Positions 18,844-28,440 of a DNA stretch of 64,000 nt are shown one piece after another. This DNA comes from Jiella endophytica (GTDB lineage Bacteria > Pseudomonadota > Alphaproteobacteria > Rhizobiales > Rhizobiaceae): contig NZ_SOZD01000001.1 of NCBI RefSeq assembly GCF_004519335.1, forward strand, positions 930,001-994,000, read 5' to 3'. The notes beneath the pieces were generated by a model, which saw only the letters and a list, made by a program, of their open reading frames with translations, had not been told where the DNA came from and did no database searches. The stretch's first letter is position 1. Every line of letters begins with the position of its first letter. The translations under genes and the position numbers were made by a program.

Positions 18844-21081
18844 TCAGCGGCGGGTGCGCCCATCGAACTGCTTCACATCGTCGCCGCCATAGATGATCCG
18901 GCTCGGATTGTTGGAGAAGTCGGTGACCGCGTCGTCGATCCGGTTCACCGTCCGGTTGACCGAGCGCATCAGCGTCTGGAACTCCTGCAGTCCCTGCCCG
19001 GAGAAGCGCTGCAGATTGGCCGAGATCGGCGTCACCTGCTCCTGGATCGACTGCGCCGCGCCGCGCACCGCCTGGAGCGCGCCGGAAAGCTCGCTGCCGA
19101 GCTTGGTGCCGCTGCCGGCCCCGGCGAAGACCTCGTCGATCGAGCGGATGACGCCGTCGATCTTGGTGGAGGCGCTCTTCAGGCTCTCGCTGGTGGTCTC
19201 GACATTGGCGATGATGCGGTCGATCTCCGGCCGCTTCTCGCCGATGTCGTTGGCGACCTTGGCGATCGAATCGGCGGCATTGGCGACGTTGCCGGTCGCC
19301 GAGGAGATGTTCTCGACCGCCTGGTTGACCTTGCCAGGATCAAAGCTGGCGACCAGCGTGTCGATCTGCGCCCTCGTCTCGGAGAAGCCCTTCACGGCAT
19401 TGTCGATGGTCAGCACCGCCGAATTCACCCGGTCGACGATCGACTGGATCTCCGGCGTCTTCTCGCGCACCGCGCCGGTGATGGCGTCGACATTGGCGAT
19501 CGACTTGTTGATCGCCGCCGTGTCGATCGAATCGACGACGCCCCGGGCGCTGTCGATGGTGGCGTTCAGCTTGGCCGACGCGTCGGTGACGTTGGCACTG
19601 ATCGGCCCGAGGCGCTGCAGCAGCTGATCGATCTCGTCGGTACGCTGGGCGACCGTCGTCGAGATCCTGTTGACATTCTGGACGGTGTTGGCAAAGCCGC
19701 TGATCGCCGAGGAGATCGCTTCTTTCTGTTGGTTCACCGTATCGGTGATGGAGGCGACGTCGGCCGAGGCGGCGGAGAAGGAATCGAGCGCCGAGGCGAC
19801 CTTGTCGGGATCGACCGCGGCGACCACCCTGTCGGCATTCTGCAGCGTTACGTCGAGCCGGTTGGCAACGCGGTTGGCGGTGTCTGTCAGCGGCGCGATA
19901 TTGGCGATCGCCCGGTCGATGTCCTCGCGCCGGTCGGCGACCGTCTGGGTCACACTCTCGACGTTGGAGACGGCGTTCGACGCGCCCTGGACGATGGTGT
20001 CGATGGCTCCGGCTTGGTCCTTCAGCTTCTGGCTGAGATCGGCGACGTTGGTCGCCGTAGTCGAGACGCCGTCCAGCGTCGTCGAGACCTTCTCCGGATC
20101 GACGGCGGCGATCACCCGGTCGGCGCCCTCGAGCGTCGTGCCGAGCTTGGTGGCGACATCGGTGGCCGTGGTCGCGAAGGGTCCGAGCGCGCTGACGAAA
20201 CTGTCGATCCCGTCGGAGTTGCGGTTGATCACCTCGCCGATCCGGCCGACGCCATTCGCCGCCGACTGTACAGAGTCCATCACCTCGCCGAGCTTGTCCG
20301 ACTGGTTGCGGACATTCGCCGTCACCTGGGTAACGTTGTCGACGATCTGTGCGACCTCGTCTGTGTCGACGGCGCCGAGGATCGCCTGCGCGCGGGCAAT
20401 CGTAGGCGGCAGCGCGTCCGCGACGCGGCGGGCACTGACCGTGAGCTTCGACAGCGAGTCGACGAAGTCGTCGATGTTGTCGGTGTTCTTGGCAAGCGCC
20501 GCGGTGAAGGTCTCGACGTTTTCAGAGGTCTTGGCGACGTTGGCGACGGTGGTCTGGACGCCCGGCCCGGCGCCCTTCACGATGCTCTCGAACTCGCCGA
20601 GAATGTTGTTGGCGCGGTCGGCGATGTCGCGGGCGGTCGCCAGGATGTCGGTGACGTCGGACGGGTTGGCCCGGATGACCGGCGTGACGCCCTGGTCGCG
20701 GGCCTCCTGGATGAGGTTACCGCTCGATGCGTCGCCGCCCTTCAGCTCGATGAAGGCGAGACCGGTGAGGCCCTGAAAGCCGATATTGGCCTGGGTGTTG
20801 TCCTTGATCGGGATGGTCGGATCGACCGCCGTCGAGGCGATGACGACACCGGGATTGTTGTTGTCGATCCTGAGCGCCGTCACCTGGCCGACCGGCAGGC
20901 CGTTGAACAGCACCTGGCTGCCGCTCTGCAGGCCGGTCACCGAGCCTTCGATGCGCACCAGCAGTGGCACCCGGCTGTCGCCGCTGGAGGCGAAGACGGT
21001 CCAGTAGGTGAAGCCGACGGCGAGCGCCAGCACGACCAGGGTGAAGATGCCGACGCGGACGTAATTGGCCTTGGTTTCCAT
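18844..21081 (-). CDS. Very long MCE-family (MlaD-like) lipid transport protein with repeats
   Basis: The 745-residue protein has a single N-terminal membrane anchor (residues 10-31) and one MCE domain (about 38-115, with VLFNGLPVGQVTAL). About 600 residues of predicted alpha-helical, Ala/Val/Asp/Thr-rich sequence follow. E. coli MlaD is only about 180 residues; the length here is closer to the needle-forming MCE proteins. The helical part carries internal repeats (separate entry). It should form a periplasmic hexamer that conducts phospholipids between membranes. Its ATG overlaps the ATPase stop by one base (TGATG). Confidence 0.9.
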   Translation of the reverse strand: METKANYVRVGIFTLVVLALAVGFTYWTVFASSGDSRVPLLVRIEGSVTGLQSGSQVLFNGLPVGQVTALRIDNNNPGVVIASTAVDPTIPIKDNTQANIGFQGLTGLAFIELKGGDASSGNLIQEARDQGVTPVIRANPSDVTDILATARDIADRANNILGEFESIVKGAGPGVQTTVANVAKTSENVETFTAALAKNTDNIDDFVDSLSKLTVSARRVADALPPTIARAQAILGAVDTDEVAQIVDNVTQVTANVRNQSDKLGEVMDSVQSAANGVGRIGEVINRNSDGIDSFVSALGPFATTATDVATKLGTTLEGADRVIAAVDPEKVSTTLDGVSTTATNVADLSQKLKDQAGAIDTIVQGASNAVSNVESVTQTVADRREDIDRAIANIAPLTDTANRVANRLDVTLQNADRVVAAVDPDKVASALDSFSAASADVASITDTVNQQKEAISSAISGFANTVQNVNRISTTVAQRTDEIDQLLQRLGPISANVTDASAKLNATIDSARGVVDSIDTAAINKSIANVDAITGAVREKTPEIQSIVDRVNSAVLTIDNAVKGFSETRAQIDTLVASFDPGKVNQAVENISSATGNVANAADSIAKVANDIGEKRPEIDRIIANVETTSESLKSASTKIDGVIRSIDEVFAGAGSGTKLGSELSGALQAVRGAAQSIQEQVTPISANLQRFSGQGLQEFQTLMRSVNRTVNRIDDAVTDFSNNPSRIIYGGDDVKQFDGRTRR
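19162..20373 (-). repeat. Internal repeats of about 96 codons in the MCE protein
   Basis: A marker motif recurs at residues 237 (AVDTDEVAQIVDNV), 326 (AVDPEKVSTTLDGV), 422 (AVDPDKVASALDSF), 518 (SIDTAAINKSIANV) and 579 (SFDPGKVNQAVENI). Spacing is 89, 96, 96 and 61 residues. The copies at 326 and 422 are the most alike, both preceded by ADRV(I/V)A. Confidence 0.75.
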
Positions 21082-21974
21082 CAGGCGGCTCCAGCGGTCT
21101 TTTTCGGCGACGGCGCGGGGTCCTGGTCGGGCAGGACGACCGTTCGCGCACGCTTGCCGTGGAAGTAGGATTTCACCCAGGGGTGATCGTAGGACAGCAT
21201 CTTCGACAGCGGCCCTTCGACCAGCACCTTCTTGTCGCCGAGAACGGCGATGCGGTCGCAGGCCTGAAACAGGCTGTCGAGATCGTGGGTCACCATGTAG
21301 ACGCTGAGACCCAGCGTATCGCGCAGGGTCATGATCAGCTGGTCGAAGTCGGCGGCGCCGATCGGATCGAGGCCGGAGGTCGGCTCGTCGAGGAAGACGA
21401 TCTCCGGGTCGAGGGCGAGCGCCCGGGCGAGCGCGGCGCGCTTGATCATGCCGCCGGAGAGTTCGGACGGGTACTTGTCGGCGGCGTCCGGCGCGAGGCC
21501 GACGAGATCGATCTTCAGCCGCGCCAGTTCGCCCATCAGCTTCGGTGAGAGGTCGAGATATTCCTTCATCGGAACCTCGATGTTCTCGCGCACCGTCAGC
21601 GAGGAAAACAGCGCGCCGTGCTGGAAGAGCACCCCCCAGCGCCGCTCGACCGACAGCTTCTCGCGGTCGCTCGCCCCGTGATAGTCGATGCCGAACACCT
21701 CGATCGTGCCGCTCTGCTTCGGATTGAGGCCGAGGATCGTGCGCAGGAGCACCGACTTGCCGGCACCGGACGGGCCGACGAAGCCGAGGATTTCGCCCCG
21801 TCGCACGTCCAGCGAGAGACCGTCGAGAACCTTCTTGCCGTCGAACGCAACGGTGACGTCGCGCACGCGGATCACCACGTCGCTGTCCCTCGCCGTCTTG
21901 GCGGCCGGCGCATGCAGAGCCGATTGCTGGTCCGGAGCGTCGAGTGTCACTGTCTCACAGTCCGATCGAGGCAT
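21081..21974 (-). CDS. MCE/Mla-type ABC transporter ATP-binding protein (MlaF-like)
   Basis: A cytoplasmic ATPase of about 297 residues, with Walker A GPSGAGKSV, signature ELSGGMIKRAALARA and Walker B IVFLDEPTSGLDPIGA, the exact pattern of MlaF/Ttg2A. The ATG at 21974 overlaps the permease 3' end by 20 bases; a GTG at 21950, just after the permease stop, and an ATG at 21995 are alternatives. A C-terminal extension beyond the usual domain (DQDPAPSPKKTAGAA) is dispensable-looking. It drives the lipid transporter formed with the genes on either side. Confidence 0.9.
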   Translation of the reverse strand: MPRSDCETVTLDAPDQQSALHAPAAKTARDSDVVIRVRDVTVAFDGKKVLDGLSLDVRRGEILGFVGPSGAGKSVLLRTILGLNPKQSGTIEVFGIDYHGASDREKLSVERRWGVLFQHGALFSSLTVRENIEVPMKEYLDLSPKLMGELARLKIDLVGLAPDAADKYPSELSGGMIKRAALARALALDPEIVFLDEPTSGLDPIGAADFDQLIMTLRDTLGLSVYMVTHDLDSLFQACDRIAVLGDKKVLVEGPLSKMLSYDHPWVKSYFHGKRARTVVLPDQDPAPSPKKTAGAA

Positions 21975-23142
21975 AGAAGATGGCGAAAAGCCCATCCATC
22001 ACGATGACAAGGAAGATCGACTTGACCACCGAGGCGGTGACCCGCAGGCCGAGGCTCTCGGCGCTGCCGCCGACCTTCATGCCTTCCAGCGCGCCGACGA
22101 TACCGATGACGATCGCCATGAAGGGTGCCTTGATCAGGCCGGAAAAGACAGTGAACAAATCGACGCTGTTCTGGATGCCCTGCAGATAGGCCGAGAAGGA
22201 GATGCCGGAATAGATGTTCAGCGTCAGCATGCCGCCGAGAAGGGCGGCGAGATTGGCGAGCACCGTCAGGAGCGGCAGCGCGATGGTCAGCGCCACCAGC
22301 CGCGGAAAGACGAGGACGCCGATCGGGTTGAGACCGATGACGTGCAGCGCGTCGATCTCCTCGCGCATCTTCATCGAGCCAATTTCGGCGGTGATCGCGC
22401 TGCCGGAGCGGCCGGCGATCATGATCGCCGTCAGGAGCACGCCGATCTCGCGCAGCACCAGGATGCCGACGAGGTTCACCGCATAGACCTCGCCGCCGAA
22501 ACGCCTGAGCTGGAAGGCGCCCTGCTGGGCGATGATCCCGCCGATCAGGAAGGTGATGAGGACGATGATGGGGATCGCCTTCACGCCCATCTGGTCGACC
22601 TGGTTGAACACCGCCGCCGGGCGCCGCTGGGTGCGCCCCGTCAGCCGGTAGCCGGCGCCGTAGATCGCGCCGCCGATGATGTTGAGCGCGCCGACGGCCT
22701 CGTTGCGGACGGCGTAGACGCTCCGCCCGATCGCAGTGAGGACGGCGATCAGCGGGCCGTCAGGCTGGGCACCGGCAGCGGGAGGATCACGGTCCATCGC
22801 CTCGCGCACTGCCTTGAACAGCGCGGCGTCGCGATCCGACACGCCGGCAAGCTCTGCCTCGCGTCCCTTGGCGCCGAGATCGCGCGACAGCCGCTCCAGG
22901 ACGAAGGCTCCGGCAGTGTCGATGCGGCCAATCTTCGAGCAGTCGACGACGACCCTTGTGCCGAGATCGGCCCGCGTCGTTTCCGACAGAACCGGCTCCA
23001 TCTCGCCGACGGTCCTCGCCAGCCAGTCGCCGCTCGCCATCAGACGCAAGCCGCCATCGCCCTTCTCGCCTTCGAGAAGCGGCTTGACTGCCGATAGGCG
23101 GCCGCCCGGCGCGGCCTTGTCGGGCGTCTCAGCCTGAAGCAT
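21955..23142 (-). CDS. MlaE-family ABC permease with N-terminal STAS domain
   Basis: This 395-residue protein is a fusion. A STAS-like domain (about residues 35-115, with VVVDCSKIGRIDTAGAFVLE) precedes a DUF140/MlaE permease (about 150-395) with five or so membrane segments and the typical GSAITAEIGSMKMREEIDAL loop. In E. coli the STAS protein MlaB is separate, so the fusion supplies it in cis. GAGGG precedes the ATG at 23142; a frame opening further upstream lacks a site. First gene of the operon. Confidence 0.9.
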   Translation of the reverse strand: MLQAETPDKAAPGGRLSAVKPLLEGEKGDGGLRLMASGDWLARTVGEMEPVLSETTRADLGTRVVVDCSKIGRIDTAGAFVLERLSRDLGAKGREAELAGVSDRDAALFKAVREAMDRDPPAAGAQPDGPLIAVLTAIGRSVYAVRNEAVGALNIIGGAIYGAGYRLTGRTQRRPAAVFNQVDQMGVKAIPIIVLITFLIGGIIAQQGAFQLRRFGGEVYAVNLVGILVLREIGVLLTAIMIAGRSGSAITAEIGSMKMREEIDALHVIGLNPIGVLVFPRLVALTIALPLLTVLANLAALLGGMLTLNIYSGISFSAYLQGIQNSVDLFTVFSGLIKAPFMAIVIGIVGALEGMKVGGSAESLGLRVTASVVKSIFLVIVMDGLFAIFYASIGL

Positions 23143-23310
23143 GGTCCCTCGATTCCGCACCCATCGCGATTCTGGCGCCGTCGGCCGGCGCCATGCGGCG
23201 GTGATCCGAGGCCAGGACCGATTCACGGCATCCAAATCGCGATCGCCCACTTCACTGGCACAGCCCTTCGTGGGAATAAACCGGCGCCGCCCCGGGGGAG
23301 ATCATTTACC

Positions 23311-24291
23311 ATGCCACGTCGTCTTTCGGTCACAGTCGAGCGTTTCCCGCTCACCCAGCCGTTCCGCATCGCCCGCGGCGCCAAGACCGAGGCGGCCGTC
23401 GTCACCTGCGAGATCGCCGACGAGTTCGGCCGCGGCTGGGCCGAATGCGTCCCCTATCCGCGCTATGGCGAGAGCATCGAGAGCGTCATCGAACAGATCG
23501 AGGGCGTGCGAGCGCTCATCGAGCGCGGCGGCTCGCGCGACAGCCTCGAGGCGCAGCTCGCCCCCGGAGCTGCGCGCAATGCCCTCGACTGTGCCCTGTG
23601 GGACCTCGAGGCGAAATCCACCGGCGGCCATGTCGCGGCGATCGTCTGCGGCCGGGTGCCGCGCCCGGTGGAGACCGCCTACACGATCAGTCTCGACACG
23701 GCCGAGGCGATGGCGAGCGCCGCCAGGGCCTCGGGCCGTAATCTCCTGAAGATCAAGCTCGGCACCGCCGACGACCGCGAGCGTATCCGCGCCGTCAAGG
23801 CGGCGGCGCGCGGCGCGCGGCTGATCCTCGACGCCAACGAAGGCTGGACCGAGGAGAACCTCAAGGACCACCTGCTTGCCGCCGCGGCCGCCGGGGCCGT
23901 CCTCGTCGAGCAGCCGCTGCCGGCCGGCGAGGACGCGATCCTGCGAGACCTACCGCATCCGGTCCCGATCTGCGCAGACGAGTCCCTGCATGTCGGCGGC
24001 GACCTCGACAGGCTTCTCGGGCTCTACGACTACGTCAACGTCAAGCTCGACAAGACCGGCGGCCTCACCGAGGCATTGCGGCTCTGCCGGCAGGCGCGCG
24101 AACGCGGCTTCGGCATCATGATCGGCTGCATGGTCGGCAGCTCGCTCGCCATGGCGCCGGCCCTCCTCATCGCGCAGGACGCCGAGTTCGTCGATCTCGA
24201 CGGCCCGCTGCTCCTGGCGAAGGACCGCCCGCATCCCTTGCGCTATTCCGGCTCGATGGTCTCGCCGCCGGACGCGGCCCTGTGGGGATGA
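23311..24291 (+). CDS. dgcA: Enolase-superfamily epimerase/racemase (DgcA / dipeptide-epimerase type)
   Basis: This 326-residue enzyme has the lid domain at residues 1-110 and a barrel after that. LLKIKLG provides the KxK catalytic lysine, ILDANEGW, VEQPLP and CADES the three metal ligands, and NVKLDKTGG the second lysine. The pattern fits L-Ala-D/L-Glu epimerases and the alphaproteobacterial N-acetyl-D-glutamate racemase DgcA; GECVPYPRYGE-like and ARNALDCALWDLEAK segments favour DgcA. The usual DgcA partner (DUF1611, DgcN) is not adjacent, so the exact substrate is uncertain. Transcribed alone, divergent from the Mla operon. Confidence 0.8.
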   Translation: MPRRLSVTVERFPLTQPFRIARGAKTEAAVVTCEIADEFGRGWAECVPYPRYGESIESVIEQIEGVRALIERGGSRDSLEAQLAPGAARNALDCALWDLEAKSTGGHVAAIVCGRVPRPVETAYTISLDTAEAMASAARASGRNLLKIKLGTADDRERIRAVKAAARGARLILDANEGWTEENLKDHLLAAAAAGAVLVEQPLPAGEDAILRDLPHPVPICADESLHVGGDLDRLLGLYDYVNVKLDKTGGLTEALRLCRQARERGFGIMIGCMVGSSLAMAPALLIAQDAEFVDLDGPLLLAKDRPHPLRYSGSMVSPPDAALWG

Positions 24292-24390
24292 TCGGCCGAC
24301 GCAGAGCCTCGCAGCACGGGCGATCTGCCGGACGAGGCTCCTGTCGACGGACCGGCCACCGAAGTCCTGCTGTCGGGCAAGCGGAAGCTC

Positions 24391-25986
24391 TCAGTGGCGG
24401 ACGAAGCGCCCGAGTCCCGCCATGTCCAGATAGTCGATCCGCATCTCTTCCGCTCGGCCGCCGTCGCCCATGGTGAAGGCGAGTGTCGCCACGGAGCCGT
24501 CCGGCTCGTTTTCCGACCGCGGCTCGAAGGAGAAGACGTTGGCGTCCCGGTGAGTCAGCGGATGCCGCGTCCCGGACGGCCCGAGACTGACGGTCAGGCC
24601 GCCGTCGACCACGGCGATGTCGGCGGGTCCGTAATAGACGTTCTCATAGCTGCCGGCATAGGCATCGAGCGCTGCGGCGGGGCGAGGCTCTGCCGGCCAG
24701 TTCGCCGCCAGTTTCCGGCCGATCGGCTCGGACAGCTTCGCCATCATCGGGGCAATGAACGCGTACCAGTCGCGCGACGAGCGTCCCGTCTCGACCCGGT
24801 CGAGAAACTCCGCGGCGATGGCTTCGGCCGCACCCGACGGGGCCGCATTGGTAAGGACGACGATGCCGAGGTCGAGAGCCGGAACCATGCTGTAATGGGT
24901 GGAGGCGCCGATCGCGAAGGCACCGGAGTGGCTCAGCACCACCTGGCCGGCGTCATCGATCCGCACCTCGATTCCATAGCCGTAAAAGCCCGGACGGGCG
25001 TCGAGGCTCGATGCCGGAGCGGAAACGACTTCCGCCTGTGCCGCCGCAATGAGCGGCTCCGCCGCGATGATGCGCTGTCCCTCGAACATTCCATCGTCGA
25101 GCACCATGATCATCCACCGGGCGAGATCCTCGACGGACGAACTGACCCCGCCGGCCGGCGACTGGGCGTCGGGAAGCCGCTCGGCGAGAGGCCGGTAGCC
25201 GTCTGCGGTCCTGGCATGCAGGGTCGCCCGGTCGGGTCTGGCAAGGAAGTCCGCATAGCGACTGCTCGTCGCCTTCATGCCAAGGGGTTCGTAGAGAACC
25301 TCCTCCGACAGCGTCGCCCAATCCTTCCCGGCGGCTGCGGCGACCGCCTCCGCCCCGGCCGTCAGGCCGAAATTGGTGTAGGCGTAGTGATCGCGAAATC
25401 GGTCGAGAGGCAGAAAGCGGAGCCGTTCCAGCACCGTGCGGCGATCGTAGCCGAGATCCTCGAGCTCATCGCCGGCATGATCCGGCAGCCCGGAACGGTG
25501 GCTGAACATGTCGGCGATGGTGACATGCCGCGTGACCCAGGGATCGACGAGTTCGAACCAGGGCAGATGCGACACGATCGGGGTCTCCCAGGCGACATGC
25601 CCTTCCCCCACCTCGTGTGCGACGACAGTCGCGGCAATCGATTTCGACAGCGAGGCGATCTGGAACACCGTGCCCGGCGTGACAGGAGCCGCGTCGCCGA
25701 CCCGCCGAATGCCGAAGCCCTTGGCATGAACGATGCGGCCGTCTCGAACGACGGCAATGGCCAGTCCCGGAACCTCGCTGCGCTCCATGATCCGTCGGAC
25801 CATCTCGTCGAGGCCGGAGATCGCGGCGTCGATCCGCTCGGCTGGGGATGCCTCGGTCGCGTGAACAGACGCGGTGTCGGCGAGGGTCGGCCCCGGTGTC
25901 GCAACCGCAAGCCCCGCGGCGAGGGAAACGACGCCTAGTGCCGTCAAAACCCTGGCGGTGTCGAAACGGACCGGTTCAGGTGGCAT
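24391..25986 (-). CDS. Secreted serine beta-lactamase-like hydrolase (class C / Pfam beta-lactamase fold)
   Basis: This 531-residue protein has an N-terminal signal peptide (hydrophobic residues 12-36, ending around TLADT). The penicillin-binding fold follows: SLSK (SxxK nucleophile), YTN (YxN) and HSG (third motif, replacing KTG). A C-terminal lipocalin-like domain from about residue 430 (YAGSYENVYYG) is common in these esterase/peptidase relatives. Such proteins act in the periplasm on D-amino-acid peptides or esters. It faces the dgcA-like gene tail to tail, and a shared role in murein peptide turnover is possible but unproven. Confidence 0.85.
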   Translation of the reverse strand: MPPEPVRFDTARVLTALGVVSLAAGLAVATPGPTLADTASVHATEASPAERIDAAISGLDEMVRRIMERSEVPGLAIAVVRDGRIVHAKGFGIRRVGDAAPVTPGTVFQIASLSKSIAATVVAHEVGEGHVAWETPIVSHLPWFELVDPWVTRHVTIADMFSHRSGLPDHAGDELEDLGYDRRTVLERLRFLPLDRFRDHYAYTNFGLTAGAEAVAAAAGKDWATLSEEVLYEPLGMKATSSRYADFLARPDRATLHARTADGYRPLAERLPDAQSPAGGVSSSVEDLARWMIMVLDDGMFEGQRIIAAEPLIAAAQAEVVSAPASSLDARPGFYGYGIEVRIDDAGQVVLSHSGAFAIGASTHYSMVPALDLGIVVLTNAAPSGAAEAIAAEFLDRVETGRSSRDWYAFIAPMMAKLSEPIGRKLAANWPAEPRPAAALDAYAGSYENVYYGPADIAVVDGGLTVSLGPSGTRHPLTHRDANVFSFEPRSENEPDGSVATLAFTMGDGGRAEEMRIDYLDMAGLGRFVRH

Positions 25987-26087
25987 GCGTACGCGCTCCG
26001 GGTTACGTCGGCGAAAGCCCGCAGGCTTTCAACCTGAAACTATCCCCGCAGCCTATCGCAGCGAAGCAAGTGCCGCGAACGAAAATC

Positions 26088-26110
26088 CCCCGGCGCGCCG
26101 GACGCCGGGG
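26088..26110 (-). terminator. Intrinsic terminator of the DUF4139 gene
   Basis: CCCCGGCG (26088-26095) pairs with CGCCGGGG (26103-26110) around a 7-base loop. Read on the minus strand the stem is followed by GATTTTC, giving a short U-run. It lies about 80 bases after the DUF4139 stop. Confidence 0.7.
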
Positions 26111-26190
26111 AGACAGAGTAAAGAATTTCTCAACAACCAGAAGGATGCGCCGCGGGGCAAGTTTGGGCGCGGCCTCGTGCGGTCCCTGGA

Positions 26191-28236
26191 TCAGATCTCG
26201 GCGATCTTCGCACGCAGACGCGCCTCGACCGCGTCCCGTTGCTCCTTCAGCGAGGCGGACTTTCCGTCGATCGACGAGAGCTGATCCTCCTGCTTCTTCA
26301 TCATGTCGAGATAGCTGTCGCGCAGATCGCCCGCCCCGACCGCCTTGATGTTCTCGCGGATACGGTCCTGCGCGGCGTAGATATCCGACTTCTGACCGTC
26401 CAGCCGGTCGATCTGCCGGTCGAGATCGGTCTTCTCACCCTGGATCTCGGCAATCTCGCGGAGCGCCTCCGCAGTCTTTGGATCGGTCGTTTCGTTGGAG
26501 AAGCGCACGAGATCGGACTGCGCCGCATCGACCAGCGCAAAACCCTCGTCCCGGACGAAGCGGGCGGTGGCCTTGATATCGACCGTGCCGCCGGCCGGGA
26601 TCGTCGCCTCGAGCCGATAGGCGTTCTCGGTCTCGCCGACCCTGTCGTCGGAGATCAGATCCCAGCCGGACAGCTTCGGATGGGAAATCGACAGCTTGCG
26701 CTCGTCGCTCGCCGCATTGGCGGCGGAATAGACCGTGTCGCGCTCCTCGATCTGCTTGTAGCGCAGGACGCCGTCGACGACGCGGATTTCGGCGACGCGG
26801 CTCTGCGGCTTCTCGGTGGTGTTGACGGTGATCTTGCGGTCGAGGGCGAACTGCACCTGGCGCTCGTCGCCCGATGGTACTGGCAGCAGCGTCGAATCAC
26901 CGACATAGCCGGACGGATCGTAGACGGTGACGATGCCGGCCGGCAGCGCCGAGCCGGTCTCGTTGTCGAGACGGACCGCCGCGGTCGGATGGATCTCGCC
27001 GCGGCCCGGCACGAAGACGGCGATCCGCTCGGCCGGAACCTCGGAATCGACGACCGGCACCGAAAGTGTCGAGCCGGCATCGAGGGTGACCGGCTTCGGC
27101 AGCGGATAGGTGACCGAGACGTCGCCCTCCACCGCCTCGCCGACGTCGCTCGCCTCGCCGATCGAGAACTCCGCTGCCTCCGGCACCGGCGCCGCGGCCA
27201 TCAGATTGTCGGCGAAGGCCGCCGCACCACTGACCGAGCGCGACGCCTTCTGAGCCATGCGGGCCGGGCTCGGCACGGTGCCGCGGTCCGCCTCGGGGAT
27301 CGACTGACGATCAACGAAGACAGGGACTTCCGGGCGTTCCTTGAAAAACGGATCGAAGAGGTTCTGGCGCAGCGTGACGGGCGAGCCGGAGGACAGCGAC
27401 ACCTTGACCCCGTCCCAGTCCTCGCCGGTGGCGTTCTCGATCACCGCCCAGCTCTGCAGCCGGCCCTTGCCGTCCTTGCCGAGGACGAGACGGTGCGACG
27501 ACTTCCAGACCGGCGCGGCGACGACATAGTCGAACTCGACGTCGCGCGACCCGGTGCCGTCGACCTTCACCGAGACGAGACGGGTATCGTCCGACAGGCT
27601 CTGGGAAAGCGAGGCGGCCGCCTTCTTCAGCTCCTCGGCGGTCTCCTCGTCGAGCACTTGAAGAGAAGTGTCGGCAAAGACCGGCAGCGAGCGGACCTCG
27701 CCGGTCTCGGCAAGGATGGTGACGATGGCGACCGGCATCTCGGCCTTGTCGTCGGCGGCGTTGGGTTTTGCCTGGGAGGTTCCGAGTACGGTGCCGGTGA
27801 CCGATCGCTCGCCCTCGATGCGCACCTTGGCGCCCTTCAGCTTGTTGAGAAGCAGCGCCAGGGAATTGAGGTCCGACGGGCGGAACAGCGCAGCCCGCGA
27901 CAGTTCCTTGGCATTGACCGAGCCTTCCAGCGAAACCTGGCCGACGCCGCCGCCGGGATTGCGCACGACGAGGCTCTTCAGAACGTCGTTCACCTGGTCG
28001 AGCGGCACCTCCATGCCGACCGTCGCCGCACCGGACACCGCCGCCGAGCGGACGATCTCCGCGACGCCGCCGGAGAACAGCACGATCGAGCGGATGTCGC
28101 CGGTGCGGGCGGGCGCCGTGGCGTCGGCGGACGTCGCCGCCGCTGCGGCTGCGTTGCTCGTCTGGGCGGCCGAGAGGGCCGTCGTCGCCATGAGCACCGA
28201 CAGGGTGGCGGCGGTGAACAGAGGAAGTCTGCGCAT
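26191..28236 (-). CDS. Large DUF4139-domain secreted protein (mucoidy-inhibitor-like)
   Basis: This 681-residue protein has a signal peptide (residues 1-24, MRRLPLF...ALSAAQ). An N-terminal beta-rich part follows (IVLFSGGVAEIVRSA), then the DUF4139 region (about 300-590, with VENTTEKPQSRVAEI-like strands and YKQIEERDTVYSA). The C-terminus is a coiled coil of about 80 residues rich in E, K, Q and D. Related proteins are called mucoidy inhibitor MuiA, but no biochemical role is established. GGAG eight bases before the ATG at 28236 fixes the start; the frame is open for 109 codons upstream without family sequence. Confidence 0.82.
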   Translation of the reverse strand: MRRLPLFTAATLSVLMATTALSAAQTSNAAAAAATSADATAPARTGDIRSIVLFSGGVAEIVRSAAVSGAATVGMEVPLDQVNDVLKSLVVRNPGGGVGQVSLEGSVNAKELSRAALFRPSDLNSLALLLNKLKGAKVRIEGERSVTGTVLGTSQAKPNAADDKAEMPVAIVTILAETGEVRSLPVFADTSLQVLDEETAEELKKAAASLSQSLSDDTRLVSVKVDGTGSRDVEFDYVVAAPVWKSSHRLVLGKDGKGRLQSWAVIENATGEDWDGVKVSLSSGSPVTLRQNLFDPFFKERPEVPVFVDRQSIPEADRGTVPSPARMAQKASRSVSGAAAFADNLMAAAPVPEAAEFSIGEASDVGEAVEGDVSVTYPLPKPVTLDAGSTLSVPVVDSEVPAERIAVFVPGRGEIHPTAAVRLDNETGSALPAGIVTVYDPSGYVGDSTLLPVPSGDERQVQFALDRKITVNTTEKPQSRVAEIRVVDGVLRYKQIEERDTVYSAANAASDERKLSISHPKLSGWDLISDDRVGETENAYRLEATIPAGGTVDIKATARFVRDEGFALVDAAQSDLVRFSNETTDPKTAEALREIAEIQGEKTDLDRQIDRLDGQKSDIYAAQDRIRENIKAVGAGDLRDSYLDMMKKQEDQLSSIDGKSASLKEQRDAVEARLRAKIAEI

Positions 28237-28440
28237 GTGATCTCCAGTGGACATGAACCTGGACGCTGATCGGCCGACACGATGCCGGCCGGTCGAAACA
28301 TTCCGAGCCCCGCGCGACTTGTGCCTGCGATTCATGGCGAGTTGAAGAATGGCCGCGACCGAAGCCTGCGGCTTCCGGTTGCGCATCGATGGCGGCACTT
28401 GCGGCTTGCCTTCCCTTGGGATCATCCCAATCTTGAGACC

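Noticed and set aside
18610-21168. Plus-strand open frame of 852 codons with repeats
   Set aside because: Mirror of the MCE gene; its repeats reflect those of the real protein on the other strand.
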